DNA of 64,000 nucleotides from Pegea sp. RAD2-039 (taxonomy: Eukaryota; Chordata; Thaliacea; Salpida; Salpidae). The stretch spans positions 1,674,001 through 1,738,000 of the forward strand of contig JAQGEQ010000186.1 in assembly GCA_034620365.1 (NCBI GenBank), in the 5' to 3' direction. The position numbers and the translations under genes are program-made. The notes under the pieces were generated by a model. That model did not search any database, was not told the origin of the DNA, and was given only the letters and a program-made list of their open reading frames with translations. This document shows, one piece after another, positions 11,841-25,600 of the stretch (position 1 is its first letter; each line of letters opens with the position of its first letter).

Positions 11841-13588
11841 ATGTATTGTTCAAGTTTAAATTGAAACAAGACTTTAGTTTTCAATGTACAATAATTATGT
11901 ATGGGATGTTGGCAGTCGGGAGTCGGTTTGGAAGGCTTGGAACTACTATCATATAATATATATTTGATCTTCGTTGTTGACAGCCTGGTTAGAGATGAAT
12001 GTGACAGTGCAATAAGAGGGCTTGATACAAAGAAATAAATCTTTTTTTTTTCTAGAAAGAGTTGGTTCATTTTTCCTTCTTTTCCTTTTTCAAAAATTAT
12101 CTGCATTAGGAATATAGGAAATAAAAAAAAATAATAATTATTTATCTTCTTATCGGGTCGTTTTTTTTCGAGTTTGTCATGATCTTTACTTTCATCCAAA
12201 TGATCTAAAGCCTCGACCAAAGTTTTGTTTTCACCGAAGATTTTTAGAGTAATAAAACAGAAAAAATTTGAATAAAATTCTACAAGTTAAAAATGCTGCT
12301 ACTCAAATTAAAGCAAAAATCTTGTTCATATGGAATCCTTATTCCTGAAAGCTTATTTGAAGATAATTTATAGATTAGGTGAAACCACAAGAAACTAATT
12401 ATTCATCTTGGTACGGTCCTAGCTTCATCTAGAAACTGTTATCTGTAAAAAGCTTCTTGTTAAACAATTTCACGTTAATATCAAATAAAGTGTCATCGCT
12501 TTGAAAGAACGTTTAAATGAAAAATGGTCACGTGATATCAGCTGATAAAAACTTTTCAAATGCTAAAATAAAGCCTTGATTCACGGAACATTTGTTTTAA
12601 AAAGTATCTTACAAAACAATCTCTGCTTATCGATCAAGACTTAGTTCGACTTGCTTCTTTTGGTAGGGTGTACTTTTTAGTAAGGTGTGCCAAAACGTCT
12701 AAACATTTGGTTGATGAACTTTGTTTAAAGCTAGATATTTCAAATCTTTGTTGAATAACTGATTTCTTACTTACAACTTCATACAACAAATCTTAAAGTA
12801 TCTTGATTATCTTAAACTAGTTTTAATGTTTAGTTTAACAAAAGCTTTCATATTTGTCTGAAACCTCCTTTTCTTGAAACTACTACAAAGTTAACGCATT
12901 GAGAGTAAATAAAAAATAAACTTTTAAAGTTTCAGCTATTTGAACATAGTTGGTTTAAAATAAAAAAGCAATTAAACATTTTTTTAGAATAAAAATAAAA
13001 CTTAAAAAAATTGAAGATTTGTTTGCAGTCTTTCATCATTTTACATTTATAGTATTTTTATTGAAATTAAATAACTACAGACTGTAAGTTAGTTTATACA
13101 AGATTTAAAAAATTCAAAATATTAAAAACAACTTTAAGACATTCGAAATTAGTTGATGCGTTTTGCAGCTTGACTTTTGACTAGTATAGTTTCAAGTATT
13201 ATTTTTAAAATGACAAAACTATTGCTAATCAAAAAATAGGTATAATAGCACACAACCATTTAAACTTCTAAAGTGAGGATATTGAGAATAAAAACTTTTT
13301 ACTGAAATAGTCAACATCATCAATTCAAAACAAACTTTGTATAAACTATAAGCTGTTTAGTTTTCCTGTTTAAAGGGAGTTTCCTTTGTAGGGGCTTTAC
13401 TTTTTTGTTTCAAATCTAATATATAAGCTTTGAAAAAGTACAAAGTTTCTATTTAAGTTTTCTATTTGATACTTTCAATATATAAACAAATTCTAGTTTC
13501 ATTAAAAAAAGAACTTTTGTATTAAATAAAATATTATTTAATTGTCGTTTTTAGGTTTTTTGTTTTACAATACTCAAAAGTCATAAAA
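11841..13588. other. Intergenic stretch before the small secreted gene
   Basis: AT-rich DNA with no recognisable gene. A short open frame on - at about 11828-12220 has a biased composition (lysine-rich, phenylalanine-rich) and no family marks, so I treat it as chance. A splice-acceptor-like TTTTTAG sits at about 13548-13554, upstream of the ATG at 13589, so the promoter or first exon of the next gene may lie here. Confidence 0.35.
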
Positions 13589-14337
13589 ATGTTTCTGAAA
13601 CTACTTACAGTATTGATGTTTTCATCGTTGGTTGAAGAAATGTCTAAAAGGTTGGTGTACTTAAGTTTTTACTGATTACTAAAGTGGTTTACACCAGTTC
13701 TAAAAATAGCTCTTAATTTATGAAAATAATAGTTTAATTTTTTGGTCAATTTAAGGATATCTGTGAATAAAACTGAAATTGTTTATAGTGACCCTGAGAT
13801 TATGAATGAGCTGGTGGCGTTTAATAAATTGGTGAAGAATATAGAGGTTTAGTAGCCAAAATTTTATTAATGAAAAGAATGTTTCTCTATTATGGATACT
13901 TTTTTAGAATCTTGATGAAAAACAATTTCACAAAGATTTTGCTGTCGAATTAAAACGTCTTGCTGTTGCTATTAAATCAGTTATTAGCCCAAAATTAATG
14001 AAGAAAATAAATTCAACAATCTTTAAAGGTTTCTCACCGTTGAACTTTGATCGAACTTTTATTTAGTTGCTAATAATTTATTAATCTTTAGCTAAGCCTG
14101 GATTAAAAACGAAAATAATGGAGATGATGAAAAAACTCAAGGAAAATAATAGAGCGTAAGTTTTAGTTTCTATGTTTCTTTTAATACTTTAGATTTAATT
14201 ATAAGCTAATCTCAGAAAAGCCTGTTAACTTTTAAATAAAAGATTTTAATTAATTTCTAGTTATGCCTTTATTCTTCAAATTGCATGAGATAGAATTTTG
14301 GTTTTAATATTCTTATTGATTATTTAGGTTCAAATAA
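13589..14337 (+). CDS. Small secreted helical protein of unknown family, five exons
   Basis: Exons by splice sites and phase: 13589-13650, 13756-13846, 13908-14028, 14092-14155, 14328-14337 (TAA at 14335-14337). All junctions are GT-AG and keep one frame of about 115 residues with no internal stop. The N-terminus MFLKLLTVLMFSSLVEEMSK looks like a signal peptide. The rest is lysine-rich, helix-prone and has no cysteine, ending KKLKENNRAFK; one NKT and one NST could be glycosylated. I recognise no family. Such cysteine-free secreted helical proteins occur as gland secretions, propeptides or lipid-binding proteins, but nothing here decides. Five consistent junctions make a real gene likely. An AATAAA at 14443-14448 would end the transcript. 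Confidence 0.65.
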
Positions 14338-15110
14338 TGAATTAAAAATGTTTGTATGGTCAAAGAGATGGATAATATTCCTTACTAGTCTGCTATTTAA
14401 TCCTAAAAAACTATATGATATATTTAGCTTCTGTTTCACTTGAATAAAATATACTATATTGAGTTTTAGGAGTGATTTTTTATGTATTATCAGTTTGGTA
14501 GACTACAGAATATGCTTATCCACAGCATGCTGAATATCTATGAAATATCGATATTTTAAAGCTAGTTAGCGAAAACCTTCTGTATAGTCAACTACATAAA
14601 TAGAAAAAGCAACAACTTAATATTTGAAAACCGAAAAATAAGTGTTTGCTGATTGTGAAGCAATTAAATTTAGTTTTAAAACTGTAAGGTTTTATTATAT
14701 GAGAAGTTTTGCTGAAAATTTTTTTATAACACAGAGGTTTTTAAGTTTTAAAAGGAAACTATATTTTTATAATGTTTTGTGGAATAATACGTAATCTATT
14801 AGAGATGCAATTAATTCAGTAAAACTTTTGTAAAGTTTTATTAATTCACCAAAACTTAAAAGTAAAAAATGATGACTGAAAATAAAATTGATTACACTAA
14901 ACAAATTTTAAATGAATAATTTACAAATAAAATATGCCTTTTCTAAAAAAACCTTTTCTAAGTTTTCTTGAAATTATATTTTTTAGTATTTAAAAAAATC
15001 AAGTTAAAAAGAGATGAAAAAAATGTTTGATATTTTTATTTTTATCAATTGTTTTAAAGTAAAATGTTTATTTTAAAAAACTTATCTCTTCCTACCAATC
15101 AATTTAGAAT
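14338..15110. other. 3' flank of the small secreted gene
   Basis: AATAAA at 14443-14448 is a likely polyadenylation signal of the preceding gene. The remainder is AT-rich with no coding frame, RNA gene or repeat that I can recognise. Confidence 0.4.
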
Positions 15111-15139
15111 ACTTTTTGAGTGAAATTTGCCTAATAACT

Positions 15140-15500
15140 GTATAGTGCCCGTCTGCATATTGTAGCGGTCACCACACTTGTCAATCAGGCAGGAGGTCCT
15201 GGGTTCGACCCAGGTTGACACATCCAACAACGAAAACTCCGGGTAGAAGGGCCATTTAAGTCTGGTTAATGACAGCACTTTAAAAAAACGTAAAACTTTG
15301 AATTTAAAGCCGGAGCTGGAGCCCCGTAGGCAGTTTGTCACGTTACCTAGTGTCGTTCTGACAGCTCCTGCGACACCATCCAGTCTGAGCTCCATCAGTC
15401 CGTATGTCCCGTTGTATACCCTTGTTGACGTGGAGATTTTCATAACTTCTGACCTGGCTTGTATGCTTAAAGAAAAACGACAAGTTGATCGTCTTTATGA
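15140..15500 (+). mobile_element. SINE-like element with tRNA-derived head
   Basis: The stretch is markedly GC-richer than its surroundings. At about 15164-15182 there is an A-box-like GTAGCGGTCACC. At about 15197-15213 there is a perfect T-arm: five-base stem CCTGG/CCAGG around GTTCGAC, i.e. a B box. No matching acceptor stem precedes the A box, so it is not a functional tRNA gene. The T-arm is followed by a body of about 280 bases (about 15220-15500), as in a tRNA-derived SINE. Short open frames over it are chance. Only one clear copy is in the window, so the family status is inferred. Confidence 0.6.
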
Positions 15501-15550
15501 GACGATTAAGCGCCTCCAGGGATTTCATAAAAAATATTTAGTTTTTTGAA

Positions 15551-16976
15551 ACTGAGGAAAAAAGATTTTTTTATAACTGTTAGAAAAGTTCAATAATACG
15601 AATTTAGAAAAAAAGTTGAAGTCTTTAACCAAGCTTTTAGATCTTATAGCTAAATATTTATTAAATAGCTCTATATCTTAAAACCTTATTAGTTATTTTT
15701 TGATTTTTATCAAGTTGTTTTCTAAATTTTTAGAAAATCTACAAAAATAGAATAACACTTTTAATCTGTAAAATAATCATTTTTTAAACTGAAAAATTTG
15801 ATGAATAATTTACATGTATGTCTGATATACTAAAAAAAGTTAATAATCGAATAAAAATAATCGAAAAATGAAAGTTGAAATTACTAAAAATAAGGTAATT
15901 GCAAAAAAAAGTAAAGGATAATACAGAAATATAGCTAAATATCTAATAAGTTAGGTTCATTTATTAGATATAACGTAAATAAGAAGATTAAGTAATTATT
16001 TGACGATTAACTATATCTAAAAAACTCTACACTAAAACTATATTCAAAACTAGCAGAGCTAATGAGCACGGTGTGTAACAGAAGTGTAAGGGCAAATAGT
16101 TTTAAACAAAAACTTGTTAAGAAAATGCTGAATAAATGACAGATAAATAACGATGAGACTGATAGTATCGGAAAATATGCTAAAAATTAAAACTGGTTTT
16201 GAGAATGGCCATATGAGAATAAAAATTATATAGGAGATAGTATCAAATAAAAATGTTTTAAATTCAATTTGCCACAAAGAAAACTCTTATTGTAAATGAT
16301 TAAATAATTAATTAATGGGAAAATATTTTCAAATCAGTGTAGAAAAAGTTTTGCGTTTGAAAGTTTTTCAGAGTGTTTCAGAATTTTTGAATAGAATTGT
16401 TTTCTTATTGATACCTTCATTCTTAATTAGCAATTTCATGTAAACTTTGCTTTATACGTCATCAATTATGATAAAATTCAAGCTGTAACTTTTGACAGGT
16501 AAAATTACAAAAAAAAGTCATTTAAAGTAATTTTTAAAAGAACAAGCTTACAAAAAATAAACTTGATTTGGTTTTAGACTTTTATCTGCTAACTCATTTG
16601 ACTAAAACTCTGTTGAATATTGGTTTATACCATTAATATAAAGTTCTATTTAAAATAACTAATTTTTATCAAATCTCGTACTGAATCCAATTTTTATTAA
16701 AACATTTATATTCGTATTAGTAAAAATTGTTAATTTCATTTTGAACATACATATTCAAAGTTTAGCTAAAACTGCCTATATGGTATTTAATAAAAAATGA
16801 CAGACTCAAAGAAAACAGATTAAAATTATTGTCAAGTATTTTTGTTTATGACACAAGTAAGCACAACATTTGCAAAAGAAACAAACTTTTTTTTAGATAT
16901 TGATAAGAACATAGAAAACTAAAAGTCTTGCAAAGTAAATTGCAACATTATTACTGACTTTTGTATAAACTTCATT
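15551..16976. other. Intergenic stretch downstream of the CILP-like gene
   Basis: AT-rich, with no recognised gene. It should contain the 3' untranslated region of the large - strand gene, which stops at 16977. Confidence 0.4.
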
Positions 16977-19600
16977 TTAATTACATGTAAACTGCACACC
17001 AAAATTATCCGGATTATTTTCACAACTGTTCAAAGCAATTGTTTTTGCTACTACGGGATCTCGATCGTTTTTATAAAATATTCCCGTTTCCCTGGAGAAA
17101 GACTCACGTAGAAAAGGAGAAAACATTTTAAAAGAAATCTCATTGTCTTGTTCAGAAATAGACGTCTCTTCTAAATCATTTTCAAGAGTGATTCCAATCT
17201 TGCTTCTTACACATTTTCTATCATTCATTTCAGATTCTATTGTAATAATATTTTGAACTTCTTGATTCGCAAGTATATAACTGAAACAACGAAAGTGATA
17301 GTATATTAAATCTTAAACATCTTTCATTTTACCTGCATTTGTATTCCAAACAAGCTGTTCTTTTCTTACTTTCTAATAAAGGTTTTACTTCAAGCGATCT
17401 TAAACCAAATACTTCACCAGTACTATTTTTGCTGCTTTTAGATGTTAAGTAAATACTATCCTTTTGATTGTCACTGATTATTTCCACCTGAATAAAATTT
17501 AAATCTCTTTAAAACCAAGCAACTTATTTGAGTGTATCACCTGGATATAACAAGCATTAAACTCATTCAAACTGGGCCACCAGCTCATTGGATCTCTTCT
17601 CCACGTAAAGAAAATATTATTTTCATCAATGGTAATATTGTTGAATTCTATTATACCGTTTACTTCCCTATAATATGTTTGAGATTTGATAATATTCAAC
17701 AAAGCAGTAGAACCTACCGATAAAATCGAATATGATTTTGACTGTAGTTAGCAATAAGACAGCTATATTCATCACGATATATAGGTCCATCATCAGAAGG
17801 AAGGTTATCTTTTGATACTGTGTTGATGGTTATGTTGCTTGACTGAAACCTTTAAGAAGAAGTGAGTCGCTTATGCAATTGAGCTAACATCAATAAAACC
17901 TGTAATTCAGTGCCCAGTTAATATTTGGGTCGATACCATTTCGTCTTAAAGGAGAAGCTAATAGCTGTTCATCTCCGTTATACGTCGCTTGAAATGTCAT
18001 AGATAGAAGATTATCCTGATCACAAGGTACTCTTATACACGCCCCAATATAGGGTTCGGTCAGTTTTGAAGTCATATATCGCCATCTTCTTCCGTTGTTC
18101 TCCCAGGCCACTTGACGTATGAGGGCATAAGACAGCTGACCCCCGTTTTTCATTCGATGGTTTTCATATGCTCGGACTGGAGATTGAATAAATTGAAGAA
18201 AGTCTTCTTGAACACAGCTATCTCCCTACCTTTTGCAAAACACCATTTCCTTGAGACAGTGGCGAGGGCTACATAACGATGTTTGTTGATTTCAGGCAGA
18301 TTTGCAGAAATTTTCTTCGATGGTGTACTAGAAGCCTAAACATGTTCTTAGTGGATGCATCAATGAAAAGGAGGGAGTCTTACCGACATCTCTATTCGTT
18401 CTTGCCAATATCCTGTTTGATCATCAAGTAGAAAAACTTTCATTTTCTTTTTTTCGCTAGCAATTTTTATTTCAGAAGTCTCAAGTCTAATCCTTATCTG
18501 AATGAAAGATTTGTAAGTTATTGGGTTATTAAAAGGTTTTAGTAACTCACATTTCTGATAATCAGATTTCTGTTGGACCCACGACGCTTCACACCGATCC
18601 TAAACACTCCATAAATCCTCATCGGGAGCTTATCAGATGTGAAGTAGTCTCCATTTCCCATCAGGCTCGAAGACATTAAGCGAGGATCAATGTAGGACAC
18701 AGTGGCTTCAATCTGTATTATCAGTTAGTAAACAAATAAACAAAATGAGAAAGTATTTGACCATTCCTCGAACAGATTTTCCAGTTTCAGTAAAATACGA
18801 ATTACTTTCCACAATAACACTGATAGGATTTTCAACTTTGCTCAAAGGTGTGTATTGAGGCATTCGTGGGTAGAATTGTTTCTTATTACTTGCTTGATAT
18901 CTAATCTTATTCGGCGATCTTTGTAATATAACCTCGTAAAGAACAGCGCCACCAAATTTTTTCATTTGCATAACCTGTTTTCAAACATAAAAATTGAAAA
19001 TAATCTTTACTTAATAAATATTTAACGTAACCTTAGTAGCTGGAGTTATTCTTTTATTTTTATCAGAAAATCTTAAAGGCGATTCCCGATACGCATCCAT
19101 AGGGATACTGAAGAAGCCGTTGCTATCTGTTTTAGCAAGAAGTCGAAATCCTCTTTGCACATTTATACCTTCCAAATAAGTTTTTGAACCATCTGCTTCC
19201 AAAACAGAAACCCTAAAGAGAAAAGCTTAATTGGCTTACACTATTATCACTATCAATATACCTTCCAGCAAAAGTGAACAATTTTTTGTTACAAGGATTA
19301 CAACCGCACTTGGTAACTATACTAACTTCAAATGTGCTCGCATCTGTAACAAGTCACTCAATTAAAATACTCTCTGTAAAAAGCGTTTGAGATGTACCTT
19401 GACATAAAATTGATCTCTTAAGAAATTCTACTGGTCCACAACATTTTAGATCAGCTGTACTATTAGTGTCACAATTGACTGTGGGACAAGTTCCAACATT
19501 GATGAAATATGGTTTACCATTGGGTCTTTTACAAGATAAAGGAATTGGTATAAAATTTTCAATTGGCTCTTCGTTACATGACCCTTTGAATGTATAGATT
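16977..19600 (-). CDS. CILP-like gene, block 7: CILP C-terminal region
   Basis: Starts with a cysteine module (CPTVNCDTNS, CCGPVEF, about 19590-19400) and CGCNPCNKKLFTFAGRV, followed by a carboxypeptidase-regulatory-like segment (LLAKTDSNGFFSIPMD). Later parts follow vertebrate CILP closely from memory: GPIYRDEYSCL, FYREVNGIIEFN, DPMSWWPSLNEFNACYIQ (CILP: WWPKPMEFRACYIKV), TACLEYKC, DRKCVRSKIGITLEN, GIFYKNDRDPVVAKTIAL (CILP: GIYTVTDQDPRTAKEIAL) and the end FGVQFTCN. CILP is a secreted cartilage-matrix protein that binds TGF-beta family ligands in vertebrates; its role in this animal is unknown. One place, CFAKGR to GDSC, needs an extra base at the G3 run (plus strand CCC 18224-18226) to stay in frame. 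Confidence 0.85.
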
Positions 19601-22600
19601 TTTTTAGTTTAATTAAGTTACTGATAAATTTAGCTTACAAGAAGATAGTTTGCAACTAAGCCGACCATTATCACCAAACAAACATCTTTCATTCTTTTCA
19701 CAAGTAGTCGGTGAACAAATTACTTTTTCATCATTACATCTGCACAGCTTGCTGCATTTTGGTGTATAGTATGTTTCTCCATTCTGTGTAATATAAAAAT
19801 ATGTAATAAATACTTTTAAAACTATTTTTATCAAAATATCAAAGTTTAAAAATATTTTTACTATAAACTTTCAAAGAATTTTAAAACTAAACAAATGAAA
19901 TGAGAGCTTACTTTATAGTAAAGACCATCATGATAACATCCACACTGATTTGATTCATCAACACATTCATTGCCAGATAATATATAACCAGGCAAACAAG
20001 CGCAGCCTTGCAACAAACAATTATAAAATAAGAATAAACTAAAAATACAAAGCTACTAAAACTAGACACAAAAATATGACCAATCATTGAAATCTACTAT
20101 TTTAAAATACCTTCAACACAAGCATCTGGACAGTCCAACTCAGCCTGTTTGTTTACGCAAGTGTTTGGGCATGCTGATACGCACATGCTGTACTCAGAGT
20201 TACGAGGACACTGCCACGCTGTCATAGATCAAATAAATATGATTCCAAAAGAGTGAAATCAACTTACGTGAGTCGATTTGCTTTCGCCAGTCACATATAT
20301 CGATGCCTTGTTGCTGGCATCTTAATGCATATGCTTCTACATTTTGTATAAAAGCTAAATCCACGCCGTTCATAGCACACATATCATATACACAATCCTT
20401 TGAAATTATACAAATAATATTTTAATAGAATATGTATTTCCAATTCTTACCGAAAAGTAGGTATTAGGATCAAAAAAATTATGGCATTTTGTGAAGCATC
20501 CTGGTTTCTTGATTATTATGTTACACTTTTCACCATAACTTGCTCGTGAAGTTAGGCTACAGGTATCTTGTAGGTACTCTTCAGCAAGCTGACATCTAGA
20601 AGTTTTGTAAATTATGTATCAAATAAAAAAAGCTTGTCACGTGACTAACTCTCTTTGGGAATTTATCTGATAGCTGTTCGCGAAGCTGATCGTGTTATTA
20701 GTCCGAACGTTTGTGCCTCGTATGATGAAGTCATCATCTTTATTGTCATTAGAATTCCCACAAAGACCTTAAAGATAATAGAGAATTAAATGTAAGCTTC
20801 AATTGCTGATCTTCTACCTTCAACAGCTCCGGAGTACTGTGATGAGATTCCAACTTCCAGCAAATGATCTCCATCATAACGAACTTGTAGTCCAAAGTTT
20901 GTGAAGAGAGACACAACACGTCCTTGAGTTTGGATTTCTAATCCAGATGAAAGTGTTCCATATGGCAGGTTGACTGCTACTCCATTAACCTGTTCTCATA
21001 ACCTTGTTATCAGAATCAATTTGATGATGTCTTTAATTTTTACCAATGTCAGCAGCTTTTTGCGAAGTTCAATCACATAACTTGGCATCCTAATAATCGT
21101 CTTTTTCAACCATGTACCAATAACGGCTCCAAATCGGAATTCGTTCTCAGTCTGAATCAACCAATCAAAATCAGCAATTTTTAATTACAATTAAGACTAT
21201 AGACCTCGATTGAAAATGGAACAAGATTCACTGCCGCAGGAGTAGTCTTTACTAAATCATACAAACATTTTCCCTGATAATCAAACTTAATACCATCAAA
21301 GTTGATGTAGTGAGGATCTCCTGACAGTGTACACCATTTCATCCCGCCATACCTTCCTGTATTTAGTGTGGTTACCACAGAAACAAGTTGCCATTACCAA
21401 AACTCACTGGTGCATGATGGCATTTTGGATGACCATGAACCATTTTCGAGACACTTCAGCTCAGAAGATCCGATCAACGAATAACCAGCGATACATCTTA
21501 CAAAAAGACTTTCACCGATTAAATAAGCTCCTGAATGATCCTCAATCACTCCTCTTGTTGGAGGAGATGGTGTCTCGCACTCCATTACTGAACAACACTA
21601 ATCAGTAGCAAGTAGTAATATTTGAGAAGAAGACTTACAGACACAATCCGCCCCTTCAGTTTCATATCCACCTGAGCAATCGCATGAGTAACTTCCAATC
21701 GAATTTCTGCAGATCTTTCCTTTCGTACAGATGTTCTCGTAATCACATTCATCAATATCTGAAATTACTTCCATTCATATTTTCATCTAACCACGTGATT
21801 GCAAACCTTTGCATTGTGCTTGGATACGATTTGACCATGTACCTTGTCGAGTACACCGCAATGTATCACCTCCTTGAAGACTGTAGCCGACATTGCATCC
21901 GAAACTTACAGTGCTCTTATACCCAAAACTATCATCTGAACTGATGTAATATCCGTTCAAAGGATTCTGAATCGGTTCACAAAAGATACCTGATAATATC
22001 ACCTCTAATAGTCAATTCTACCAACAAAACACTTCATTTTACTGACGTTTGCATTCCGGTGCTTCTTCCCAATTCCCATCTTGTTGACATCGAACTGAAG
22101 ACTCTCCAGAAATCTTATAACCATCTATACAGGAGAAATCAAGAAGGTAGTCGCTTATACGTGTCATATTGGCATTAGAAACTACAGGTAGACTTCCACA
22201 ATCGATCTCTACAAGCAGATTTGATGACAGGTTATAGATGAAGTAATTGATCAAGCTTTTACTTTCGCAAACTGGTGTCGAAGACCATTCTCTTTTTTCA
22301 CAGGTAACCGTTGACTCACCAACCATATTGTAACCTTCATCACAGAAGTAGGTTACTTTCATACCATTTTCGGAAACTTTGTATTCTGAATTGATGACCA
22401 GGGGTACGTTCCCACACAGCATTTCTAATTAAGATAAAAATTTTCATTTGAAAAGAAAGTAAGAGAAATGTTTACCATAACATTTAGGTGCTATTCCATC
22501 TGAGTATTGCCAAGCACCCTCTGCAGAGCATAAAGCTTCAGATGAACCAGATAAGCTATAACCGAGTGGGCACTTAAAGTAGACTTCTCTAAAAGTAAAT

Positions 22601-25600
22601 GAATTTCCTCCTTTTATTTCTTTATTATTTTCATCCATAATCAAAACGTCATCAAACACTGGATTTGGACATACAATTTCTGAAATATTGAACAGAATGC
22701 TTTTTGATAGTTTAGAATCGAATATGTTGTCTGCTTCATTTTTTATAAGTTTTGATTTATAATGAGATTGATTTGAAATCGTTTTTACAGTGACACAAAC
22801 ATTTAGTAAGAAAACTATATATTTTGCTTTTGTTGACGATAAAAGATGAAAACATTTTAAATTTAGCAACAAAATTTAAAGAAATCATTTAATTGATTAT
22901 AATTCTATCATAACTAAATGATTTAAATCAAATGAACAAATAAAAACCAATCATCGATTACCTTCACACACTGGAAAGGAGTTACTCCAATCACCATTGG
23001 CACCACAACGAACCGTACTGAGCTTTTCATCATTCATCTTGTACCCTTGTACACATTCATACCTAAAAGTGGTTCCTAAGTTTGCAAAGCCTTGAATATC
23101 AGACGGAAAGACTACACTGTTTTCGACTACGGGTAGTTTGTCGCAGTACACAGCTAAAATAAATAAATTCTAAGCTTGTTAATAGATTTTTAGGTATCGT
23201 GGTTGCTTTTTCTACTTTATTACAATTATAAACATGAATTTCTTTCAGAAATATAATATCATACTGACCATTACAAAAAATATCTCTTTCAGGAAACCAT
23301 CTTCCGTTTTGGCACGTTTGAAGATTCTTACTATCATCTCTTAGCTTGAATCTCTCATCACATTCATAATAAATTGAATCTCCAGAGAGATAACTCTCTC
23401 GCAGAGGCATGTAGTTACCATTAGGAATTTGATCAGGAGCCTCACAGAATATCGCTGATATAACAAATAGAGGTTTAAATTGAAAGTTTGTAGACGCCTC
23501 CATATTTCGATACCTGTACAAGTGATTCCATCCCCAGAGTATAATTCGTTACAACTACATTCATAACTGCCTTGAGTATTTGTACAAGCTGCATTTTCAT
23601 CGCAAATATCTTTCGCACACTCATTGATATCTGTACAATTTTAGATTAAAATAACTTAAAGCTCTTGTAATAAAAATTTGGTAATTTTTCTTAACCTTGG
23701 CACCCAGTAAACTCAATCATTGAAAATTGCCCATTATAATTACAAATTCTTTCAATCTCATCTATTGAATCACTCTGATAGCCAGTAATACATTTATATG
23801 TCAAAATACTACTGAAATTATAAGCTTTCTCAATAGGATAGTATACAGTATTCTTTATAGGTGCAGGCATTTCGCAGGTTACATCAAAATTGTAATCCAT
23901 ACCTGAAAAAAGATGCTTGCATAAGATAAAATTAAAAAGATAAAACCATAATTGATATTAGAACCTGGAAAAGTAAAAATTTCAGAAATACATTTCTTCC
24001 CATTTCCAACAAAACCTTCTTGGCATACACATGAGTAGCTACCAATGAGGTTAAAGCAATTAGCATTTCTATCACATATCTTCGGAATCAAACATTCATT
24101 GATATCTGATAAATCAATAGAAGAGGCTGTAAAAAACTGTTTTGTAGAATAAAGAATATTTATCTTATATAAATCTGCATATTTTAATTGTATAATAAGA
24201 TTATTTCTTGAGTTTTAATCAACATTAAAGATGTTTATGCCAAGAAAAATCCTAGTAAGCATCAGTAAACTTACAATGTTAAGTATGAGTATGTCTATAT
24301 ATATACTATTAGAGAATATGTCTGAAAATTCAATCAACAAAAGTAGAAATAATGTAGATTGAAATTTAATCAAAATATGGTCTTTTTAACAAACCGGAAC
24401 AGACTGGAGGAACAACATCCTTGTATTTCCAAAAACCATCAGTAGTACATACTGCACTAGTTGATCCTGAGAGCTCGTAGCCGTATGAACAGCTAAATAA
24501 AACATTTTCTAAAACTGTATAAGTTGATTTGTTTAAAATGTTTCCATCCTCATTCATTATAACTATTTGATCAATATCAAGGTCATCACAAGATATCGCT
24601 AAATTTGGAAATAGGAATAATTAGTAGAAAGTTATAATATTACAAAGAAGTTAGACTCACAAATACATTGAGGAGGTTCTGTTATGGACCATATTCCACC
24701 AGGCAAGCATTCTACCACGTCTGTTGAAGTTGATAACTTGTACCCTGGTACACATTGGTAAATTATGGAAGTATCGGCCTCATAACTTTCAAATACAGGT
24801 GAAAAACTTCCATTAGACACTAAGTCTGGTTTGGAACAGGATTTAGCTGCAAATACGAATCAATTGTAATTAAAAACTTATGTCACTAGAAAATTTTGTT
24901 GCAAAGTCATCATTTAGTTGAAGCAAAGTTTAAAGAATATTTCATGTAATTAGTATAAGAGATATCTTACATTTACAAACACCAAAAGCATCAAGTTCAA
25001 AGCCTTTTGAACATTTACAAATGTAACTTCCTTCAGTATTTGTACAATCAGCGTTCAATCCGCATGGCGAGTCATCACATTCATTGATATCTGAAACAAA
25101 ACCATTTAGTATAATCAAATTTCTTAAATATACAGCAACAAAGTATAATGATAGTTTTATAATAAGTTATTTCATTGATCAACTTTTTTATTATTATTTA
25201 AATGAGTTAAACCTTTGCAAGTTAAAGCAGCTATCTGGCGAGTATCCCAAGTGCCTTTTGAACTGCATGTTGCTTCAGAAGGTCCACTGTATTCAAATCC
25301 AATTTTACAATCGAAAAAGATCTTATCAGATATTTGGAAATATTTTTCTATAACTTCATTTCCATCTTTATCCATTAAAACTAAATTTTGAACTGGAGGA
25401 GATTTACAAGCAAGTTCTAAATAAAATAAAAACTAAATTAGTTTTAGAAAAAAAAACTTCTGTCCAATAAGGTTTTCTGAGGCTAAAAACTCAATCAAAT
25501 AACGACAATTTGATAACTTGTCTTCTTCATATTAATATTCTTAATTTGGACATAAAACTTTATAAATTGATAGATTTCGTAAGCAACTAAAAGGCAGTAA

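Noticed and set aside
11828-12220. 130-codon open frame on -
   Set aside because: Low-complexity lysine/phenylalanine content from AT-rich DNA, no splice context and no recognisable domain.
15164-15220. Functional tRNA gene
   Set aside because: The T-arm is perfect and there is an A-box-like sequence, but no acceptor stem pairs across the ends and the sequence runs on into a body, as in a SINE.
15099-15549. Open frames on both strands over the SINE-like repeat
   Set aside because: They overlap each other on opposite strands, have no family marks and follow the GC-rich repeat.
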